Source of the DNA: Bacillota bacterium
GTDB lineage: Bacteria > Bacillota > Clostridia > Clostridiales > Caloramatoraceae
Direction: 5' to 3'
DNA: 12,446 nucleotides
Assembly (NCBI GenBank): GCA_023389275.1
Contig: JAEWEN010000088.1
Location: 1-12,446, forward strand
A program made the translations under genes and the position numbers. The notes under the pieces are model-generated. The model was not told the origin of the DNA and ran no database searches. It saw only the letters and a list, made by a program, of their open reading frames with translations. Shown here one piece after another: positions 1 through 6,523 of this stretch (the first letter of the stretch is position 1; every line of letters starts with the position of its first letter).

Positions 1-2
1 AA

Positions 3-1244
3 ATTTACATAAAAGATGGAAGAGTATTAATATCAAAAATACCTTCTAGTGAAAAAGAGCAAGCCGATATTTTAACAGTTCAATTAGATAAGTGTGAATC
101 ACTTGTTAAAGCAGTAGCTAGAATAAACCATGTAGAGAAAAGTATGCAGGATAATTATCACGGTATAAAAAACGCACAGGATTGGAGAAATTACCTAAAT
201 AATGCGAAGATTGATCTTGAAAAAGTAGACAAGTCTGTTTTTCTAGATGAGTATAATGAATTAGTAGAGAGGATGAATAAAGCAGAAGCTATTGTAAAGG
301 CTATAGAAGATGAGTTTCAAGTAGAATATGATTCAGTAGTTGTGCTTTATCAAAAAGCTAAAGCAGAGAGAAATTTAGAGCTTGCAAAAGAAGCTTTAAT
401 TAAAGCAGAAGCTCTTGGAACATGTGATAAAAGTAATAAACTTGAAGAAGACATAAAAAAATTAATAAATGAAATTAAAGGGGAGTCTTCATTTAATAAT
501 CCGTTTATTAAATCAGTATCATGTTCTTTTTATCATCCAGATTCAAATAAATCATTTTTAAATGCAGCACTAGAGTTTTCAAAACCTATGAAAACCTTAG
601 ATAAAAACGACTTTATTCTTTTAATTAATGGAAGAGAATATGTAGCTAATTTAGCTGAAAAGATAAACGAAAATATGTGGATTGTATATTTTGAAAATCT
701 TCCAGTAGTAAGTTCTGTAGAAAGAGATATAAAGCTTAAAACAATAGTAGATCCAAAATCTGAAAGTATAGATGGTTACAATTTAAGTTCAGAAAAATCA
801 CCTTTAACTATGAGTATTTTTTCAGTACAAGATTTCCAAATGTCAGAGGGAAATGTAAAAGGAATAAATGGTGATGAAAAAATAGAAATTACTTTCTCAG
901 AAAGCTTAGATACAAATAGTGTTATTAAAGGATGGAATGGAGAAAAGAAAACGATTTCTATAACCTTTGAAAATCAAGGAGATAATTATTCAAGTATTGA
1001 AATACCTTATATAGGAAGAATGGATATAGAAAGTCAAACAAAAACTCCATACTTTAAAAAAAGTGCAACATTTAATGCTACTTATGAAATGATATCCTCC
1101 AATACTATAAGTATTTCATTAAATGGGCCAGCATCATTAGATATTAATAATAATGTAGATATTAATCTTTCATTTGACGTAGATAATCGTGAAATGAGAA
1201 GCATAACCCATACATATGTTTTTAGAGATTATATAAAATATTAA
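3..1244 (+). CDS. Hypothetical protein, 5'-truncated by window edge; coiled coil plus beta-rich Ig-like C-terminal half
   Basis: The first in-frame ATG is at 144, but the frame is open for 47 codons before it, back to base 3, with gene-like codon use. No good ribosome binding site precedes that ATG, so the true start is probably left of the window. The visible part is 413 residues. Roughly the first 150 are charged and helical, with Glu/Lys/Ala-rich coiled-coil patterns. From about codon 480-500 on (bp) the protein turns into alternating beta-strand-like segments rich in Asn, Ser and Thr. Phrases such as 'KIEITFSESLD' and 'AALEFSKPMKTLD' resemble bacterial Ig-like (SbsA/Big-type) modules of surface proteins. 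No signal peptide can be judged because the N-terminus is missing. Family not recognised; a surface or envelope role is inference only. A strong terminator follows directly. Confidence 0.75.
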   Translation: MYIKDGRVLISKIPSSEKEQADILTVQLDKCESLVKAVARINHVEKSMQDNYHGIKNAQDWRNYLNNAKIDLEKVDKSVFLDEYNELVERMNKAEAIVKAIEDEFQVEYDSVVVLYQKAKAERNLELAKEALIKAEALGTCDKSNKLEEDIKKLINEIKGESSFNNPFIKSVSCSFYHPDSNKSFLNAALEFSKPMKTLDKNDFILLINGREYVANLAEKINENMWIVYFENLPVVSSVERDIKLKTIVDPKSESIDGYNLSSEKSPLTMSIFSVQDFQMSEGNVKGINGDEKIEITFSESLDTNSVIKGWNGEKKTISITFENQGDNYSSIEIPYIGRMDIESQTKTPYFKKSATFNATYEMISSNTISISLNGPASLDINNNVDINLSFDVDNREMRSITHTYVFRDYIKY

Positions 1245-1250
1245 TTTTTA

Positions 1251-1281
1251 AAGCTATCTTCTTAAAGGAGATAGCTTTTTT
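1251..1281 (+). terminator. Intrinsic terminator of the upstream hypothetical gene
   Basis: An 11-bp stem (1251-1261 with 1267-1277, one G-U wobble) closes a 5-nt loop and is followed by a T tract at 1276-1281. It starts 6 nt after the stop codon. The stop codon of the convergent EAL gene lies in its loop, so the hairpin also overlaps the last codons of that gene. Read on the minus strand the T tract is weak, so it is mainly a plus-strand terminator. Confidence 0.85.
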
Positions 1282-2695
1282 CAAATTCTTCAACAGTAAC
1301 AGGCTTTGAATAAAGATATCCTTGAACCATATCACATTTTATAGATTTTAGAAATTCTGATTGACTTAATGTTTCAACGCCTTCAGCAACTATTTTTATA
1401 TTTAATGACTTTGCCATAGAGATAATTGTTGATATAACAATTTGTCCCTTTTCGTTATTTGATGTTTCTTTAAAAAACTCCCTATCTATTTTTAAAATAT
1501 CAACAGGTATATCTTTTAAAGTATTTAAAGATGAATATCCAGCACCAAAATCATCAAGTGATACTTTAATTCCTATTTCTTTTAACTTATATATTATTTG
1601 TATAAGTTTTTCTATATTATCAAAAACACTGCTTTCTGTAATTTCTATTTCTATATATTCTGGGGGTATATTATATTTTTCTAAAATATATTTTATATTT
1701 GTTATAAAGCCTTTACTAAATATACCTGTTTTTGACTGATTTACAGAAATAGGTATAGGAGTTAGCCCTTTATTAAGCCAAGTTTTTATAGTTTTACATG
1801 TCATTTCAAAAACTAACATATCAATATTTATTATGAATCTATTTTTTTCAAATACAGGTATAAATGATCCAGGATAAATAATGCCTTTTTCAGGGTGAAT
1901 CCATCTTATAAGAGCTTCAGCTCCACAAATTTTAAGTGGATTTAATGAGTATTTAGCTTGTAGATACACTTTAAACTCATTATTTTCAAGTGCAAGATTC
2001 ATATCACTTTCAATAGCTGCTTCTTCTAGTATCTTTTTTTTCATTTCATTATTAAAAAATCCAATTGAGCTTTTATGTGTTCCTTTAACTGAATTAAGTG
2101 CAATTTCTGCCATGTCTTTAGCTTCATTAAGAGAAGTAGTATTACTATTAATTCTATATACTCCGTAGTTTGCTAAAATATTGTATTTGTGTTTTTGCAA
2201 AAAGTCTATATTAGAAATTTCTTCATTGATTTTACTTATTCTGTTTATAATATCATTTTTACTTTTGTATTTTATAAGAAGTATAAAGTGATCTCCATGT
2301 ATTCTTGAAAATAACTCGTTTTTCTTAATTTGTTTTTTTAAAATAAATAATATACATATAAGAGTTTTATTGCCTATATCATATCCAAAAACTTCATTTA
2401 TGTATTTAAATTTGTATATGTCCATATGTATTAATGCGTAATTTTCTCTAGATGATTTTAAAATTTTATCTCCATTAACTAAAAATTTATTATATTCTTG
2501 ATTATATAAAATAGCATTTTTATTTATCTTAGCATTATTTTTACATTTAATTTCTAAAAAAATAATATATATAAATAAAAAGAGAGAAAAGTATGGTGTA
2601 GCGATTATTGATAGAATACATGTTAATGATAGAAAAATTAAGTTATATATTTTTTTTATGTCATAGTTAGACTTTAAAAATGTATATTTCCCCAA
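1262..2695 (-). CDS. Membrane-anchored c-di-GMP phosphodiesterase, degenerate GGDEF + EAL, TTG start
   Basis: A 477-residue protein. Two hydrophobic segments (about residues 16-34 and 36-49) anchor the N-terminus, with no obvious extracellular sensor. A GGDEF-type domain (about 80-215) keeps the 'MDIYKFKYINEVFGY' core, but the signature is HGDHF (133-137), so cyclase activity is unlikely. The EAL domain (about 230-470) has the family's catalytic residues: E260-A-L, N319, E351, D381/D382, K402, E438 and Q458. It should therefore hydrolyse c-di-GMP to pGpG at the cytoplasmic face, possibly with the GGDEF domain acting as a GTP-sensing regulator, as known for some family members. The start is TTG at 2695, preceded 7 nt away by GGGAG (2703-2707); no in-frame ATG with a ribosome binding site exists upstream. 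It is divergent from the larger GGDEF-EAL gene. Confidence 0.92.
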   Translation of the reverse strand: MGKYTFLKSNYDIKKIYNLIFLSLTCILSIIATPYFSLFLFIYIIFLEIKCKNNAKINKNAILYNQEYNKFLVNGDKILKSSRENYALIHMDIYKFKYINEVFGYDIGNKTLICILFILKKQIKKNELFSRIHGDHFILLIKYKSKNDIINRISKINEEISNIDFLQKHKYNILANYGVYRINSNTTSLNEAKDMAEIALNSVKGTHKSSIGFFNNEMKKKILEEAAIESDMNLALENNEFKVYLQAKYSLNPLKICGAEALIRWIHPEKGIIYPGSFIPVFEKNRFIINIDMLVFEMTCKTIKTWLNKGLTPIPISVNQSKTGIFSKGFITNIKYILEKYNIPPEYIEIEITESSVFDNIEKLIQIIYKLKEIGIKVSLDDFGAGYSSLNTLKDIPVDILKIDREFFKETSNNEKGQIVISTIISMAKSLNIKIVAEGVETLSQSEFLKSIKCDMVQGYLYSKPVTVEEFEKSYLL

Positions 2696-2702
2696 TTTAC
2701 TA

Positions 2703-2707
2703 CTCCC
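2703..2707 (-). promoter_or_regulatory. Ribosome binding site that supports the TTG start
   Basis: On the minus strand the sequence is AAAAGGGAG, then 7 nt, then TTG. The ideal spacing fixes the start at this non-ATG codon. Confidence 0.8.
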
Positions 2708-2728
2708 TTTTATTAAATAATTACATTT

Positions 2729-2737
2729 ATTATAACA
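2729..2737 (-). promoter_or_regulatory. Likely extended -10 promoter element for the 477-aa EAL gene
   Basis: The minus strand reads TGTTATAAT, a perfect TGn-TATAAT extended -10 element. The -35 region at the expected distance is poor, as expected for extended -10 promoters. Transcription would start near 2722, about 27 nt before the TTG codon. Confidence 0.5.
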
Positions 2738-2830
2738 TTATTTAGCAAATTATTCCATTATTCTTAAAAGTTGATACTAAAAATATAAAAAAATATGAGA
2801 GATATTCATTTATTATAGTAATTTTTATTA

Positions 2831-2859
2831 ATGAAAAATAATAGAATGTATGGTAATAT
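2831..2859 (+). promoter_or_regulatory. Candidate promoter for the 756-aa Cache-GGDEF-EAL gene
   Basis: ATGAAA (2831-2836) and TAATAT (2854-2859) are separated by 17 nt, and the -10 is preceded by TGG, giving an extended -10. The start codon is 34 nt downstream. Other weak boxes in this AT-rich spacer, such as TTGATA near 2771, are alternatives. Confidence 0.4.
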
Positions 2860-2893
2860 ATAACTTAATTAAAAGTAAAAAGGAGTAAATTCT

Positions 2894-5164
2894 ATGGTTG
2901 TCAAAAATAAGCGACAGATATTAATAGGATTCTCTGCTTTAACATTAATTATAATCGTTTTAGTGATCTCATTTACAAATTATATATCTCAACTTACAAA
3001 GACTTTAGAAAGTGAGGTTGAAACATATTTAGAAGAAATTTCGCAGCAAAGTGTATTGTCACTTAGAAACAATATTGAAAGTGAAGTTATTCTTCTTAAT
3101 AATCTTGCTAAAATCCTAGGTAAAGAAGGAAGCTTAAATGTTGAAAAGTCTTTAGAAATTTTGGGATACGTATCAAAAAATGAAAGTGTTAAGAGAATGG
3201 GAATTATATTAAATAATGGAGAGGTTTATACAACGGATGGTATAAAAACTAATGCTAATGTAGCAAAGGTTTTTAAAAATGCTATGATTTCAAAACCAGT
3301 AATATCAGATATATATGAAGATGAAATTGATGCAAATAAGGTTAATATGTCATCAGCTCCAATATATAATAATGAGAAGATTATAGGGTATATATTTTCT
3401 ATTCATGAATTAGAATCATATCAAAAAATTCTTGAGGTATCTACTTTTGGAGGTAAAGGCTATTCCTATATTATAAAAAGTAATGGACAAACAGTATCAC
3501 ATTCATCACATATAAGTAGTATAAAAAATTTTAATTTTAATATTAAGGTAGAAAAAAGTATACATTGGAAAAATGAAAAAGATAAAAAGTTAATGTTTGA
3601 AAACATGGAAAAAGGAAAAAGTGGAGTATTTAAGTATAGTATAAATGGGCTTGATAAGTATATGAACTATACCCCTATAGGAATAAATGACTGGTATCTT
3701 TTATCTGTTGTTCCAAGTGATGTTGTAGCTAATAAAATAGACTATATAAAGTTTACTACTATAGCAATAGGTACAGCTGGTATAGCATTTATAGGGATTT
3801 TAATGATTTTTATAATACTTACAATAAAAAAAGATAAGGAAGAGCTTTATAAAATAGCATTTTTAGATGGTGTTACAGGTATTTCAAACTTTAAAAAGTT
3901 TTCTATAGACTGTGAGAATATTTTAAAAAAGAATTATAATAAAAAATATGCATTAATATATTTTGATATTAATAAGTTTAACTATATAAATGATAGAATA
4001 GGATACAATAGTGGAAATACAGTTTTAGACTATGTATCAAAAACTTTTAAAGATTCTTTAAAAAAAGGGGAAACGATTTGTAGAGTATCTGCAGATAAAT
4101 TTATTGCAATGCTTAATTATGAAGATATTCCAGGTGATGAGGAAAGAATAGTATTAGTAAAAAGAGTAGAGAGAATATTTGAAAGTATAAGTAGCTATAC
4201 AGATTCTTTAGGAAGAAGTATTGAAATGAGTTTTTCTGTAGGAATTTATCTTGTACAAGAAGATGCTAGAAAGAAGTACTTTAATATGAATGCTGTTATT
4301 GATAAAGCAGATTTTGCAAGAAAAAATTCTAAAGGTAATCATGATACTACATTTACATTTTACAATAAAGCACATGCTTCAAAAATAATAAGGGAAAAAG
4401 AACTTGAAGAGGATATGTCGAAAGCTCTTAAAAATGAAGAATTTATAATATACTTTCAGCCAAAGTATAATCTTTATAATTTAAAAGTAGGGGGAGCAGA
4501 AGCTCTTGTTAGATGGTTCCATCCTGAAAAAGGACATATATCTCCAGGTGAATTTATACCTTTATTTGAGAAAAATGGTTTTATTAAAAAACTTGATTTA
4601 TATGTTTTTGAAAAGGTGTGCCAAATAATTGAGCAGTGGATAAAAGAAGGAAGAGAAATAGTGCCTATATCTGTTAATGTTTCTAGAGCTAATATAAAAA
4701 CAAAGGGATTTTTAGATAGTTATAAAGAAATTTTAGAGAAATATCAAATACCTATGGAGTATTTAGAAATAGAAATTACAGAAAGTGCAGTTATAAATAA
4801 TGTTATAGATCTTGTTTATATTATAAAAGACATAAAAGACTTTGGTTTTACAATATCTATGGATGATTTTGGTTCAGGATATTCATCTTTAAGTTTACTT
4901 AAAAACATACCTGTAGATATTTTAAAGCTTGATAGAGAGTTTTTTAGTGAAGTTAATGAAGATGGAAGATGGAAAAAAGTAATTTTAGGTGTTGTAGCAC
5001 TTGCTAAAAGTATGAATCTTAAAATTGTTTCAGAGGGAGTAGAAACAAAGGAACAAGCAGAGTTTTTAAGTGAAATAAATTGTGATATGGCACAAGGATA
5101 TTATTTTGCAAAGCCTATGCCATGCAGAGAGTTTGAAACTCTTTTAGATGATGATATAAACTAA
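2894..5164 (+). CDS. Cache-sensor GGDEF-EAL protein, predicted c-di-GMP phosphodiesterase
   Basis: A 756-residue membrane receptor. TM1 spans about 9-32. An extracytoplasmic region (about 33-283) looks like a double-Cache sensor: it has 'GGKGYSYIIKSNGQTVSH' (186-203) and the typical membrane-proximal 'GINDWYLLSVVPSDVV'. TM2 spans about 287-312. The GGDEF domain (about 318-490) keeps 'FDINKFNYINDRIGY', but its signature is SADKF (399-403), so it is probably not a cyclase. The EAL domain (about 505-750) has E536-A-L, N595, E627, D657/D658, K678, E714 and Q734, the full phosphodiesterase set. The inferred role is ligand-controlled hydrolysis of c-di-GMP. The start is ATG with AAAAGGAG 8 nt upstream. 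The gene is monocistronic, closed by a strong terminator, and looks paralogous to the divergent neighbour. The sensed ligand cannot be read from sequence. Confidence 0.93.
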   Translation: MVVKNKRQILIGFSALTLIIIVLVISFTNYISQLTKTLESEVETYLEEISQQSVLSLRNNIESEVILLNNLAKILGKEGSLNVEKSLEILGYVSKNESVKRMGIILNNGEVYTTDGIKTNANVAKVFKNAMISKPVISDIYEDEIDANKVNMSSAPIYNNEKIIGYIFSIHELESYQKILEVSTFGGKGYSYIIKSNGQTVSHSSHISSIKNFNFNIKVEKSIHWKNEKDKKLMFENMEKGKSGVFKYSINGLDKYMNYTPIGINDWYLLSVVPSDVVANKIDYIKFTTIAIGTAGIAFIGILMIFIILTIKKDKEELYKIAFLDGVTGISNFKKFSIDCENILKKNYNKKYALIYFDINKFNYINDRIGYNSGNTVLDYVSKTFKDSLKKGETICRVSADKFIAMLNYEDIPGDEERIVLVKRVERIFESISSYTDSLGRSIEMSFSVGIYLVQEDARKKYFNMNAVIDKADFARKNSKGNHDTTFTFYNKAHASKIIREKELEEDMSKALKNEEFIIYFQPKYNLYNLKVGGAEALVRWFHPEKGHISPGEFIPLFEKNGFIKKLDLYVFEKVCQIIEQWIKEGREIVPISVNVSRANIKTKGFLDSYKEILEKYQIPMEYLEIEITESAVINNVIDLVYIIKDIKDFGFTISMDDFGSGYSSLSLLKNIPVDILKLDREFFSEVNEDGRWKKVILGVVALAKSMNLKIVSEGVETKEQAEFLSEINCDMAQGYYFAKPMPCREFETLLDDDIN

Positions 5165-5201
5165 AAAAATGCTTAAAGACAAACTGTCTTTAAGCATTTT
5201 T
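5165..5201 (+). terminator. Strong, probably bidirectional intrinsic terminator
   Basis: A perfect 15-bp stem (5167-5181 with 5185-5199), AAC loop, A-run before and T-run after. It ends the Cache-GGDEF-EAL gene. Because A and T runs flank both sides, it can also serve the small minus-strand gene whose stop codon is at 5203-5205. Confidence 0.92.
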
Positions 5202-5202
5202 A

Positions 5203-5298
5203 TTATGCCTGAGTTGTTTTGCCAACGATTCCTTTTTCATGTCCTCTTTGTGTTTTGCATCTAGATTCTCTATTTGGTTTATTGTTTTTATTTGACAT
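5203..5298 (-). CDS. Small basic hydrophilic protein, 31 aa, unknown function
   Basis: The minus strand reads ATG at 5298, then 30 sense codons and TAA. The protein begins MSNKNNKPNRESRCKTQRGH and ends GKTTQA. It is rich in Lys, Arg, Asn and Gln, with a single Cys and no hydrophobic segment. The support is a perfect AGGAGG (5306-5311) 7 nt before the ATG, a likely -10 further upstream, and a strong terminator 2 nt after the stop. This is a complete transcription unit in only about 160 bp. I do not recognise the family with confidence; short Lys/Arg-rich proteins of this style occur widely in clostridia. The overlapping plus-strand frame at 5219-5464 has no ribosome binding site and is spurious. 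Confidence 0.75.
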   Translation of the reverse strand: MSNKNNKPNRESRCKTQRGHEKGIVGKTTQA

Positions 5299-5305
5299 AG
5301 TAGCA

Positions 5306-5311
5306 CCTCCT
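5306..5311 (-). promoter_or_regulatory. Consensus ribosome binding site of the 31-aa gene
   Basis: AGGAGG on the minus strand, 7 nt before ATG. It is a perfect anti-16S match and the best evidence that this short frame is translated. Confidence 0.85.
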
Positions 5312-5321
5312 AAAAACCTAT

Positions 5322-5327
5322 ATTATA
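5322..5327 (-). promoter_or_regulatory. Candidate -10 box for the 31-aa gene
   Basis: TATAAT on the minus strand, 11 nt upstream of the AGGAGG. The -35 position is only an A/T run, so the promoter may depend on an activator or may be a chance match in AT-rich DNA. Confidence 0.35.
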
Positions 5328-5364
5328 ATTATTACCATATTTACAAAAAATATAATGGAATTAT

Positions 5365-5390
5365 TATCAAATTAACTATTTATCAAATTA
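5365..5390. repeat. Direct repeat of TATCAAATTA, 16-bp period
   Basis: The 10-mer occurs at 5365-5374 and 5381-5390. It lies about 50-75 bp upstream of the inferred transcription start of the minus-strand 31-aa gene, where an activator could bind. Chance is a real alternative in such AT-rich DNA. Confidence 0.45.
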
Positions 5391-5554
5391 TTTTAAAGTG
5401 TTTAAGAGAATTTTGTTTTTTTAGAAGGAATTTTTTACTATATGGTAGAATTATTATAATATAGACAATATATAATTGGTCTTGTATTTAGTGGAATTTT
5501 TAAGTACAATAAAGCTATGACTTTAAAAAAATTATATATTGGTGTAATATATTC

Positions 5555-5585
5555 ATAGAGACCTTTAAAAAGGTTCTATATTTTT
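5555..5585 (+). terminator. Terminator-like hairpin without an assigned gene
   Basis: ATAGA-ACCTTT (5555-5566, one bulged G at 5560) pairs with AAAGGTTCTAT (5569-5579) and is followed by ATTTTT. No protein gene on + ends here: the preceding terminator is at 5201. It may end a short untranslated RNA started from 5455-5460 or be a remnant. Confidence 0.5.
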
Positions 5586-5706
5586 AAAACCTCAATATAT
5601 ATTTTATAATAAATAAGTGTTTTCTAGTATTTTTAATGATAGAGTATCCTAATATTCTTTTCATTTAAAAAGCTTAGAAATAATAAATTCAAAATTGTAC
5701 CAAAAT

Positions 5707-5801
5707 CTCATGTACCATACGTGAGTGCTTTAAGTCTTATTCCCAAAGACTTAAAGTTCTAAAAAGCACTTTGTCTAATTTTTAGTCAAAGTGTTTTTTT
5801 T
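5707..5801 (+). ncRNA. Structured three-hairpin RNA element ending in a terminator; attenuator-like
   Basis: Hairpin 1 is 5707-5714 with 5718-5725 (8 bp, one G-U). Hairpin 2 is 5728-5738 with 5746-5756 (11 bp, perfect). Hairpin 3 is 5767-5778 with 5782-5793 (7 bp, T/T mismatch, 4 bp), extended by A/U pairs and followed by eight Ts (5794-5801), a textbook intrinsic terminator. AGTGCTTT (5724-5731) is exactly complementary to AAAGCACT (5763-5770). That pairing would break hairpins 1 and 2 and the terminator, acting as an antiterminator. It lies 83 nt before the ATG of the zinc-ribbon gene. I do not recognise a known riboswitch core; it is either a cis-acting attenuator or an independent small RNA. 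Confidence 0.55.
5794..5801 (+). terminator. U-tract of the terminator of the structured element
   Basis: Eight consecutive Ts directly follow the hairpin 5761-5793. Together they make an intrinsic terminator with no protein gene ending just upstream on this strand. Confidence 0.75.
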
Positions 5802-5856
5802 CTAATAAATATTGTTTTTTGATTAGTTTGATATTTTAAACTATTTGTTTTAGTTG

Positions 5857-5862
5857 TATAAT
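5857..5862 (+). promoter_or_regulatory. Candidate -10 box directly before the zinc-ribbon gene
   Basis: TGTATAAT places a TATAAT at 5857-5862, only about 10 nt before the GGGGGG ribosome binding site. If used, the mRNA leader would be about 15 nt and would exclude the structured element upstream. The -35 region is weak. Confidence 0.35.
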
Positions 5863-5883
5863 TGTATAAAAGGGGGGTCAAAT

Positions 5884-6417
5884 ATGGATAAAAAAGCTAA
5901 AACTCTTATAATAACTACTGCAGCTGCTTCAGCTATTGCAGGATCATTTATTCTTACTAAAAAGGTAAAGAAGGTTTTAAAGGAAGATAGATGTAAAGAG
6001 TGTGGTAGAAAAATAAATTCAGATCTTTTTACAGTTTATGAACCAGAGGATATGGCTTATTTGTCCTCAGATGTATTAGAGCCTAGATTTAATGTATCTG
6101 GAAAGGTTTGTCCTGATTGTTATGAAAACATCTATAAAGATGCTATTAAAGAGTATGAGGATGCTTTAGAGCTTTCTGTAGGTGTTAAATTATACTTTAA
6201 AGATTTTAAAGGAACAATAGATTATAGTGAAGAAATTAGAAAAATATCTACAGAGTGTTATGAAAATAAGGAAGATGCAATACAATCATTAAAAACAATG
6301 GCAAATTATTTAGGATGTAATGTTGTTTTTGATGTTGAGTTTAAATCAGAAATTATTAATAGTGATGGATTTAAAAAAGTAATGTATAAGGCAAAGGGAA
6401 TACTTGCAAAATCATAA
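5884..6417 (+). CDS. Membrane-anchored CXXC zinc-ribbon-like protein with YbjQ-like C-terminal region
   Basis: 177 residues from the ATG at 5884, chosen because GGGGGG (5872-5877) lies 6 nt before it; an in-frame TTG at 5854 would place the ribosome binding site inside the gene. Residues 6-24 are a hydrophobic, Ala-rich segment, probably a single membrane anchor, followed by a Lys-rich stretch. CKEC (37-40) and CPDC (76-79) form a two-knuckle metal-binding pattern, most likely Zn. The tail (about 128-176) has 'AIQSLKTMANYLGCNVVFDVEF' spread over 132-153, then '...KAKGILAK'. This resembles the YbjQ/DUF74 pattern of an amphipathic helix, LGAN-V and a beta strand; that link is inference. Function unknown. 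A single-gene unit ending in its own terminator. Confidence 0.85.
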   Translation: MDKKAKTLIITTAAASAIAGSFILTKKVKKVLKEDRCKECGRKINSDLFTVYEPEDMAYLSSDVLEPRFNVSGKVCPDCYENIYKDAIKEYEDALELSVGVKLYFKDFKGTIDYSEEIRKISTECYENKEDAIQSLKTMANYLGCNVVFDVEFKSEIINSDGFKKVMYKAKGILAKS

Positions 6418-6450
6418 AAATAAGGCTACTTTTTAGTAGCCTTATTTTTT
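6416..6450 (+). terminator. Strong intrinsic terminator overlapping the stop codon
   Basis: A 15-bp stem (6416-6430 with 6435-6449) with a TTTT loop and T-rich 3' side. The last two bases of the TAA stop codon are part of the stem. Confidence 0.92.
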
Positions 6451-6465
6451 AAATTCTATTTTATG

Positions 6466-6471
6466 TATAAT
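6466..6471 (+). promoter_or_regulatory. Candidate -10 box for the SLAP-like gene
   Basis: A perfect TATAAT preceded by TG lies 53 bp before the start codon. The -35 position is T-rich but not consensus. TATACT at 6496-6501 is an alternative -10. Confidence 0.35.
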
Positions 6472-6523
6472 TATGTTAGAATTACCTTAGTATTATACTT
6501 AGAAAATATTAGGGGGAAATAAT

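Larger units (their letters stand above)
5312..5853. other. AT-rich intergenic region without a supported protein gene
   Basis: About 540 bp. I see no credible coding frame on either strand; short frames lack ribosome binding sites. It holds the -10 box of the minus-strand small gene, two TATCAAATTA direct repeats (5365-5374 and 5381-5390), a terminator-like hairpin (5555-5585) and a three-hairpin structured element (5707-5801). TATAAT boxes at 5455-5460 and 5605-5610 (+) could start short RNAs, but their -35 regions are poor. Confidence 0.6.

Noticed and set aside
2696..2893. Possible c-di-GMP (GEMM) riboswitch in the divergent promoter region
   Set aside because: I looked for the conserved GEMM core and found none; the spacer is simple AT-rich sequence.
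5219..5464. Plus-strand frame of 81 codons
   Set aside because: No ribosome binding site, low-complexity AT-rich translation, and it lies antisense to a better-supported 31-aa gene.
5513..5557. Short plus-strand frame of about 12 codons before the 5555 hairpin
   Set aside because: No Shine-Dalgarno sequence and ordinary AT-rich content.
5707..5801. T-box or tRNA interpretation of the three-hairpin element
   Set aside because: No T-box consensus (GGGTGGNACCGCG) and no tRNA cloverleaf or CCA-proximal acceptor pairing.
5854..5883. N-terminal extension of the zinc-ribbon gene from TTG at 5854
   Set aside because: The GGGGGG ribosome binding site lies inside the extension and is correctly spaced for the ATG at 5884.
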